Under the pieces are notes generated by a model. It searched no databases. It had not been told where the DNA came from and was given only the letters and a program-made list of their open reading frames with translations. From contig NC_009910.1 in assembly GCF_000002415.2 (NCBI RefSeq), positions 593,501 through 657,500 of the forward strand: DNA of 64,000 bases, in the 5' to 3' direction. The first letter of the stretch is position 1. The number at the start of each line of letters is the position of its first letter. Source of the stretch: Plasmodium vivax (Eukaryota > Apicomplexa > Aconoidasida > Haemosporida > Plasmodiidae). The position numbers and the translations under genes were made by a program. Positions 58,141 through 64,000 of this stretch are shown in pieces.

Positions 58141-61100
58141 TAATGCACCAAACTTCACCTTGTGGAAAAAGCAGTTTCACCTGCAACGCTGAACCGGTGG
58201 CTTTATCCCCGGCGGAGAAAGGCACCTGTTCCACGTATGCGTAGCGGACACGGGGTGCATACCTCCCCCAACAGTGTTGAGGGGGGAAGGCGGCTTGCCA
58301 AAAGGAAGACGGGTGCTTCCCCTTTGGCGCAGAGGAACGGAATGCCCTTCGAGTTGGTGTCACTCTACTGTAAAAGAGTGTGGCTTGCTGTCCTGGTGAC
58401 TCCTCCCCTTTGCCGCTTCCCCCCTTTGCCGCTTCCCCCCTTTGCCGCTTCCCCCCTTTGCCGCTTCTCCCCCACCGTGCATGCGCCCTCGACACGTGGG
58501 ACCCAGCTGAGCATCCCACATCTGCATGCATATGAGAGTAACAACTTGGGAGAGCCCCGTAAAGAAACGAAGTAGCGAGATAGCCAGAGGGCACGACTTC
58601 CCACCTGCATGCATACACCCTTGCGGAGTTACAAACGTACCTGGTGGAGAGCACCACGTGGGTGTCGATTACACGTGTACGCTCCGGTTGCAGTGGCTCT
58701 CTCTTCGGGAGGTGATCGATATGGAGGTCCGTCGGCACTTATGAAGGGAAGAAGCAAACGAGGGGTGAAGCCCCATTCTGCTCAACCGGTTAGCCAATCC
58801 GACGGGCTACCCACCTGCACAGCTGATTCCATTTCGTTGGAGAGGTATCTCAAGTGCACTCTCCTTGCGAAAAAAAAAAAAATAAATATCCGTTTGAGTA
58901 ACTAGCAACTTGCGTGAGCTTTCCCTTTTCGACGCTGGAGGGGGGAGAGGTACCGAGGAGCAAACCTCCCTGCATGTGTGCGCTCCGACTGGACCTTTGC
59001 CCGCACGAGGTCCCACGCCTCCTTTTAATTTTCCCCAAACGGGAAATGGTTCTGGCCCTCGTGCGGGTGCTTCGCAGGGGGCCATCCCATGGATGCCAGT
59101 TGTGCATGCGAATGTAAGTGAAAATGAAAATGCAAATGTAAGTGAAAATGTAAATGAAAATGCAAATGCAAATATAAATGCATATGTAAATTTAAATGTT
59201 TTTTTTTTTTTTTTTTTTTTTTTTTTGCACACCTTGCTATCTTCTCCCCCGCCTCCGTTACTTTAACGGGGCAAAAAAAAAAAAATAAAATGAAATGAAG
59301 GCGCCTCGGGGAATGCACCCCGAGAATGCCCCCCTTAATGCACCCGATAGTGCACCCCTATATATTGCACTAACGCTCACGGTGCAAGTCGAAAAGAGGC
59401 CGAGTTGATCTTATGTATGTGTGAGTGGCCCTTCCGGGTGGGTACTCTCCCTGTGTGTATGCCCCCAGCTCGAGAGGGTAGATCGATCTGGTATGCGCTT
59501 GGCGGGAGGGGGGGGAGAAAAGGAAGCAGAAGTTTCTTCCGCGTGAGGTGTAAACTCTCCCCTTTGTTGGCCTCTTTATCGGCCCCTTTCTACCCACTTC
59601 CCCTCCCTCCCTGTGGAGGCCTGCTCCTTTATCGTTTGATGGAAGCCCCCGAGCTGACGCCCTCTTGGCATGTGCACCACTTAGAAGGGGTTCACTCGCT
59701 GCTCGACCGGCCGGCTAGTCAGCCCGTCGACCCGACAAGCATCCTCCCCATTCTGCTTCCCTCCCCCCCAGCATAATCACAACCCACTTGCGTTTTAAGA
59801 CTACCCCTGTGTGGACACCCCCCATTCGAGAGCGAATCGCGTGTGTGTGCTTTTGCATGTGTGCATCTGAACGTCCATGCTATTTTCTCCCCCCCTTGGG
59901 ATTCGCTCCTCGAGGGCGTTGCGAAGTCGTGCTGTTCGCAAGAGAGAGAGTGAGTCTACCTGTGGGTGACCCTCCAGGGTTCATCTGCTCGGCGTGCGTT
60001 TTTTTTTCCCCCCGCGCTTCGGCCAACCGGGGATGGTCTCTAACGCCTCCTTCGCAAAGGCTGATTACTTGCGAAGCTGGTTGGGCCGTCAGCAGGGGGG
60101 GGGTAGCCGGGTAGGTCGATGGGCAGCTCACTCAGCAGGTCGATGGGCAGCTCACTCAGCAGGTCGATGGGCAGACCGATGGGCAGACCGATGAGCAGAC
60201 CGATGGGCAGACCGATGGGCAGACCGATGGGCAGACCGATGGGCAGACCGATGAGCGAACCACCCAGCGAACCACCCAGCGAACCACCCAGCGAACCACC
60301 CAGCGAACCACCCAGCACGCTTCTCAACCACACCCACTTCTTTACACACATAGATGCATCAACTTGGCAAAAAAAAAAAAAAAAATTAACCAAGTTACCC
60401 CGCGAGGCATAGTAGTATGGCCTTGGCAAAAGAACCACCCGTCGTGTGCCTAATTTCGCTGCGACTATAAAAATAATTAAGTGAAAGTGCAGAGCTGCAT
60501 GACATCGTGGTGTACCTGCACCGGCGCTCCTGCCAGTGCTCACATAAATATGGCGAGGCTTTCTTTTTTATAAAATTATTTTTTCGCTTGCTTCACCTTT
60601 TCATTTGCTTTTCCTTTTCACTTGCTTTACCTTTTCTTTTTTTTTAACGTGTCTCCCCCCTGGGGGCACATCTGAGATGCGCCCTCCCTCCGTCTATTGT
60701 TCTCTCCTGCCTCGTGGAACAATTGCATGCATGCAGGGAGGGGGGTGAAAAGCAGTGTGCCCATTCGTCGCGGGGCATGACGTTGTCTCGCCTGCGGGGT
60801 GACTCCACCAGTTGCTGCGAAGCCACCTCCTCGCTGCTGCAAAGCCATCTCATCGCTGCTACAAACCACCTCCTCACTGCTACCCCTTCCGTTTAGCACA
60901 CGTGCATGCCCCACTTCACCATTGCGTATGATCATCTGGAAGCCCCTTCCCCTTTGCAGCTAGCCTCAAAAAAAAAAAAAAAAAAAACACATGCACATAC
61001 GGTTATACGTATGCTTCTACGTATGATCACCCTTATGCCTGGGTAGTGGTCCCACATATAACGTTCGGCGAACTCGCCTTGAGGTGACTCCCCTCGAAGG

Positions 61101-61284
61101 AGTTGCCACGCCGGCATTGCGTAGTGTGCCTACGAGTGCATGCTACCCCTTCGCACCCACATAAACGGAAGAGAATAAACAGAGCAGCGACGTGGAGGCG
61201 CCTTTCCTGCGGGTGCCACCTCCCGTTGAGTCGTCTGCCCGCCCTTCCGTTTGTTCGCTCACTTTGGGGAAGGGCTCCTCCACG
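58109..61284. other. Region of about 3.2 kb between 3'-phosphatase gene and the last gene
   Basis: No firmly supported gene. Three minus-strand segments (58815-58863, 58641-58737 and one starting at 58605) have canonical splice sites and consistent phases and may be exons of an unrecognised gene (see findings). It also holds a cttccccccctttgccg repeat (58405-58470), an aaatgtaagtg repeat (59105-59195), an 11-bp inverted repeat (59000-59067) and the 24/12-bp satellite at 60112-60316. Confidence 0.5.
60112..60316 (+). repeat. Compound 24-bp / 12-bp minisatellite
   Basis: Two and a half copies of gatgggcagctcactcagcaggtc lead into about eight copies of gatgggcagacc (some gatgagcagacc), then five of gaaccacccagc. 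The three sub-arrays share the 12-base period and the gatgggcag core, so they look like successive expansions of one element. Confidence 0.88.
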
Positions 61285-64000
61285 ATGATGCAGCTTCCAG
61301 TGGAGAAGAGCTCGCGCGAGGGGGACGACAGCGGCGGTGGAAGCGATAGCAACCATTGTTGCGATGCCGCAGACGAAGTGAGACGAAGAGTCGTCCACAC
61401 GGTGGGAAGCGAAAGAGGAAAGGATCACGCAGATGTGAGGGGAAGCGGACCCATGGGGCCTTTGTATCCCCCAGGTGGAGCGAACGGGCAAAAGGCTGAC
61501 GATATGGGGAAAGACGTGAAAGTGTACGTGGGCAGCAGGGCGGTGGAGACGAAAGAGGAAGTTGCAGAACCGTCACGTGGAAGAAACGCAGCTGAAGAAC
61601 CGTCACGTGGAACCAACCCGGGAAGCGTCTTCTCACCCGGGGAGGAGGACCTCCTGCTGAGTCTGCTCAAGATGAAGGACCTAGTCGCAGAGCAAATGTT
61701 ACGGAGGCGAAGTGCAAAGTGGCGGGTGGACCAGATGAAGCAAGCGAAGAGCTATTTGGAGCAAAAGCTGAAGGAGAGCAGCAGAGGGGACTCCACAGGA
61801 ATGCTCCCATGTGCCTCAGAGTACAATGGGTATTCCCAATTACTGAATTTAGGGTTAACGTTTATGCAGGTGAACGTAGTAAATGGGGTGATGGTACACA
61901 CCTTCAAATGTTTGGAGCATGCTGAGTGCCTCGGGGAGGCATATGTGCTGAAAGGGGAGAAACTAGTAGACAGCGAAATATTTATTAAGGGTCGTCTCTG
62001 CATAGGAAAGAGGGAAGCCATGTTTCCAAGAAGCTATTGCGGGGCCCAACGGTACCGATGGATTTTCTTCGATGACTGCTACAGTGTGCGGTCTGGAAGG
62101 AACCGAGCCATTGCCATGGGATACAAATATTTCAACAGCAGCAAGAGTGCAAAGAGGTATGTTCGCAACTTCATCTGCAGCATGAAGGAGAGGTGCGCCA
62201 GTCGACTGAGGGTGGTCAACTACAGGGGCACGAAGAGCACGTGGATCGAGCTTAACTCTATTTACCATGAAAGGGGCTGCCTCTTTTACAGGCCATGGGA
62301 GTGGGGTAATGGCAGCCTGGATAGGGGTAATGGCAGCCATTCGGCCGTTAGGGGAGCAAACAAAACGGTCTTGATTGGCAGTCAGGTCACTCCCACCAAT
62401 AGGGGAGTTTCCAGTCGGGAGAGCTCCCCCCAAGCAGACTTACCAATTAACGATTCACTCTTAAACGCAACGTGCAACTGGGGAGGCGACGAAGGTGTGG
62501 TGGCTCACCTTGCTGGTCAGGTTCATCACAGGGGAGCTGCCCCTCGGAACGGTGTCCTGGCAATGCCTCCCAGTTTGGGTCTCCACAGGGGAGGTCTTCC
62601 AAACGGAAAGGATGCACTTGAGGAGGTTCCCCTCAAAAGGGGCAACCATCAAGGGGGAGAAGAAGCCCTAGGGGAGCATGACCCAAGTGGCACTACGGGG
62701 AGGCATCGCATCGACGTTGCAGTGGACACCGCGAAGATGCTATCCCCCTCAAAGGGGAACAACCCAGAGGAAGACCCCTCCATGTGTGCGGCCGCCTCCC
62801 AGGGAGAGGTGAACCCCAGCGGGGGTAAACGCGCGAGCAGTGGCGCCGCCAAGGAGAGACAACGCAGTGCGGGCGTAAAGGGGCGGGAAAAAAAAATGAA
62901 AACTGCAGTGCAGGGGGGGCGAGAAGAGGGAGAAGCGGGGGAAGGGGTAGAAGCGGCAGAAACGGTAGAAGCGGTAGAAGCGGTCTTAACGAACAGACGG
63001 GGCAGAAGTAACCCCTTAAAACCGCGAACCGGAGCGAGCCCCCACCTGGCATATCCCGCGCAGCAGAGCCGGAGTGGAAACAACGCGCACACCCATGGAG
63101 CGGCCACTGTGCGTAGAAGAAGCGCGTGTGCAATTGCAGCGAATGGGTTAAGGGGGGAGGAGCCCCCGCAGTTGTCCCCCGCTCAACGTGTGAGACAGAA
63201 CAGGACCAAGCGGGAACTGGCGGGTGTGGATGCCACCCATTTATTTGGTAATCGTGTTCACCACCCCATCGACCCTTCCAATGGAGGAAAAAGCGTTTGT
63301 GTGAAAACGATGGAGGTCTCCTCTCAACCCCCCCAGCTGGAGAAGCCACCCCCCTCTGTAAGGCACCAACCGGATGAAGTGAACGCCACACATGATGGAG
63401 ACCCCCCCAATGGAGAGCAACGCAGCAAACGCAACTACGTTGATGCGATTTATAGAAAGGATGTGACTCACCAAATGGAGGTGGGTTCACTTAGCGAAGG
63501 GGAGAAAAGCAATACGCCCCCCTGCAGCTGTAGGGTAAATCCAGAGGAGGAGGAGCAACACACTGGTGGGAGCAAAATGGAGAGTAACTACTCAAATGAT
63601 GATGGCAGTGAAGGAAGAGGGAACATCATTCCCCCAGATGAGGAGAGCCTATCAAATGGCATTAAAGAAAAACAGGGAGACCAGCTCATGGAGACGCTTT
63701 ACCCTAATGAGGAAGAAAAAGCAGATGAGTCCCCCGAGAGCGATAGACAATGTGTGTCTCCCCCTCACTTGGTGAAATGCGAAAGGAGGTACTCATCCGA
63801 GGGGGGAATCGGAATGGGCCACAGAAGTGTGGACAGCGGTGTGGGCAGCGGTGTAGACAGCAGTGTAGACAGCAGTGGGGACTTCTCCATCCTGCACAAT
63901 GAATCCATCAACGAGGTCCAGTGCGATCCGCATGAACAGAACAGCAGCCAGGCAAACCGTGCGAACAGTGCCAACGACGGAAATGCGCAGAAGCTGGGGG
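61285..64000 (+). CDS. Large hydrophilic protein, N-terminal 905 codons (continues past window)
   Basis: Open without a stop from the ATG-ATG at 61285 to the window end, without introns. I do not recognise it. Residues 1-110 are polar. About 115-170 is a likely helix (SVFSPGEEDLLLSLLKMKDL, then KSYLEQKLKESS). About 175-335 is the only part that looks folded: Cys- and aromatic-rich, with GYSQLLNLGLTFMQVNVVNG, EIFIKGRLCIGKREAMF, YRWIFFDDCYSVRSGRNRA, AIAMGYKYFNSSKSAKRYV and STWIELNSIYHERGCLFYR. The pattern of a basic strand region followed by KYFNSSKSAKRYVRNF is vaguely like an AP2-type DNA-binding domain, but key family residues are not evident. The rest is Gly/Ser/Glu/Asn-rich low complexity with a GVDSSVDSS repeat near the end. 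From memory, an asparagine-rich antigen gene occupies about this place in P. falciparum, so this may be its GC-biased counterpart. That is inference from position only. Confidence 0.75.
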   Translation, partial: MMQLPVEKSSREGDDSGGGSDSNHCCDAADEVRRRVVHTVGSERGKDHADVRGSGPMGPLYPPGGANGQKADDMGKDVKVYVGSRAVETKEEVAEPSRGRNAAEEPSRGTNPGSVFSPGEEDLLLSLLKMKDLVAEQMLRRRSAKWRVDQMKQAKSYLEQKLKESSRGDSTGMLPCASEYNGYSQLLNLGLTFMQVNVVNGVMVHTFKCLEHAECLGEAYVLKGEKLVDSEIFIKGRLCIGKREAMFPRSYCGAQRYRWIFFDDCYSVRSGRNRAIAMGYKYFNSSKSAKRYVRNFICSMKERCASRLRVVNYRGTKSTWIELNSIYHERGCLFYRPWEWGNGSLDRGNGSHSAVRGANKTVLIGSQVTPTNRGVSSRESSPQADLPINDSLLNATCNWGGDEGVVAHLAGQVHHRGAAPRNGVLAMPPSLGLHRGGLPNGKDALEEVPLKRGNHQGGEEALGEHDPSGTTGRHRIDVAVDTAKMLSPSKGNNPEEDPSMCAAASQGEVNPSGGKRASSGAAKERQRSAGVKGREKKMKTAVQGGREEGEAGEGVEAAETVEAVEAVLTNRRGRSNPLKPRTGASPHLAYPAQQSRSGNNAHTHGAATVRRRSACAIAANGLRGEEPPQLSPAQRVRQNRTKRELAGVDATHLFGNRVHHPIDPSNGGKSVCVKTMEVSSQPPQLEKPPPSVRHQPDEVNATHDGDPPNGEQRSKRNYVDAIYRKDVTHQMEVGSLSEGEKSNTPPCSCRVNPEEEEQHTGGSKMESNYSNDDGSEGRGNIIPPDEESLSNGIKEKQGDQLMETLYPNEEEKADESPESDRQCVSPPHLVKCERRYSSEGGIGMGHRSVDSGVGSGVDSSVDSSGDFSILHNESINEVQCDPHEQNSSQANRANSANDGNAQKLG

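Noticed and set aside
57821..58738. Minus-strand open frame of about 305 codons overlapping the 3'-phosphatase end
   Set aside because: It runs through the poly(T) tract and the antisense of the CTSN/CTSD repeat. Only its first part (upstream of about 58500) could be exonic, and that is reported as a separate finding.
59641..59775. 45-codon plus-strand ORF (MEAPELTPSWHVHHLEGVHS start)
   Set aside because: It is short, open on both strands, and lacks supporting splice or conservation evidence.

Overview
This is nuclear DNA from a malaria parasite (Plasmodium), most likely of the GC-richer primate clade that includes P. vivax, P. knowlesi, P. cynomolgi, P. coatneyi and P. inui. The evidence is a recognisable apicomplexan gene set (RON5, 14-3-3, HMGB, a BEM46-like hydrolase), very intron-rich genes with short GT-AG introns ending in pyrimidine-rich cgcag acceptors, C/G-ending codons in exons, and intergenic DNA full of poly(A)/poly(T) runs, AT microsatellites and GC-rich minisatellites. 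From memory, 14-3-3, HMGB2, RON5 and the HINT protein lie close together in this order on P. falciparum chromosome 8, so the window looks like a conserved core block, not a subtelomere. The species is not fixed by what I can see.

Layout: (1) 1-1822, C-terminal end of a SNF2-family ATPase, + strand. (2) 3454-6202, 11-exon BEM46-like alpha/beta hydrolase, +. (3) 8883-9675, A20/AN1 zinc-finger protein, -. (4) 15648-16330, FCF1-type PIN-domain rRNA-processing factor, +. (5) 17365-19894, protein with a C-terminal dynactin-subunit-6-like domain, -. (6) 22053-23641, 14-3-3, -. (7) 27620-29432, CCCH zinc-finger protein, -. (8) 31584-32876, U4/U6.U5 snRNP 27 kDa-like protein, -. (9) 36290-36589, HMGB protein, +. 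(10) 38916-39068, a 50-codon small-protein candidate, -. (11) 41171-49246, rhoptry neck protein RON5, 31 exons, +. (12) 50669-53887, Lys/Pro-rich protein of unknown function, +. (13) 54359-55640, HINT (histidine triad) protein with a newly reconstructed N-terminal leader, -. (14) 56280-58108, DNA 3'-phosphatase (PNKP phosphatase half), +. (15) 61285 to the window end, start of a long hydrophilic protein, +.

The genes are housekeeping or invasion genes, each with its own promoter. They do not form an operon or one pathway. Loose themes are chromatin and DNA (SNF2, HMGB, 3'-phosphatase), RNA processing (FCF1, snRNP27, CCCH), signalling (14-3-3, A20/AN1, HINT) and host-cell entry (RON5). Exon models were built by hand from splice sites and reading-phase agreement. 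RON5 (1158 aa), 14-3-3 (262 aa), the hydrolase (301 aa), FCF1 (193 aa) and HMGB (99 aa) close perfectly.

I found no mobile element, CRISPR array, tRNA or rRNA gene, and no clear previously undescribed multi-gene system. The most notable observations are: 29 of 30 RON5 introns are phase 1; telomere-like repeats lie inside two RON5 introns; the HINT gene has in-frame leader exons; a 12-bp minisatellite is read as a Cys-Thr-Ser-Asn/Asp tail on the 3'-phosphatase; and a small, coding-biased single-membrane-segment protein lies between HMGB and RON5.
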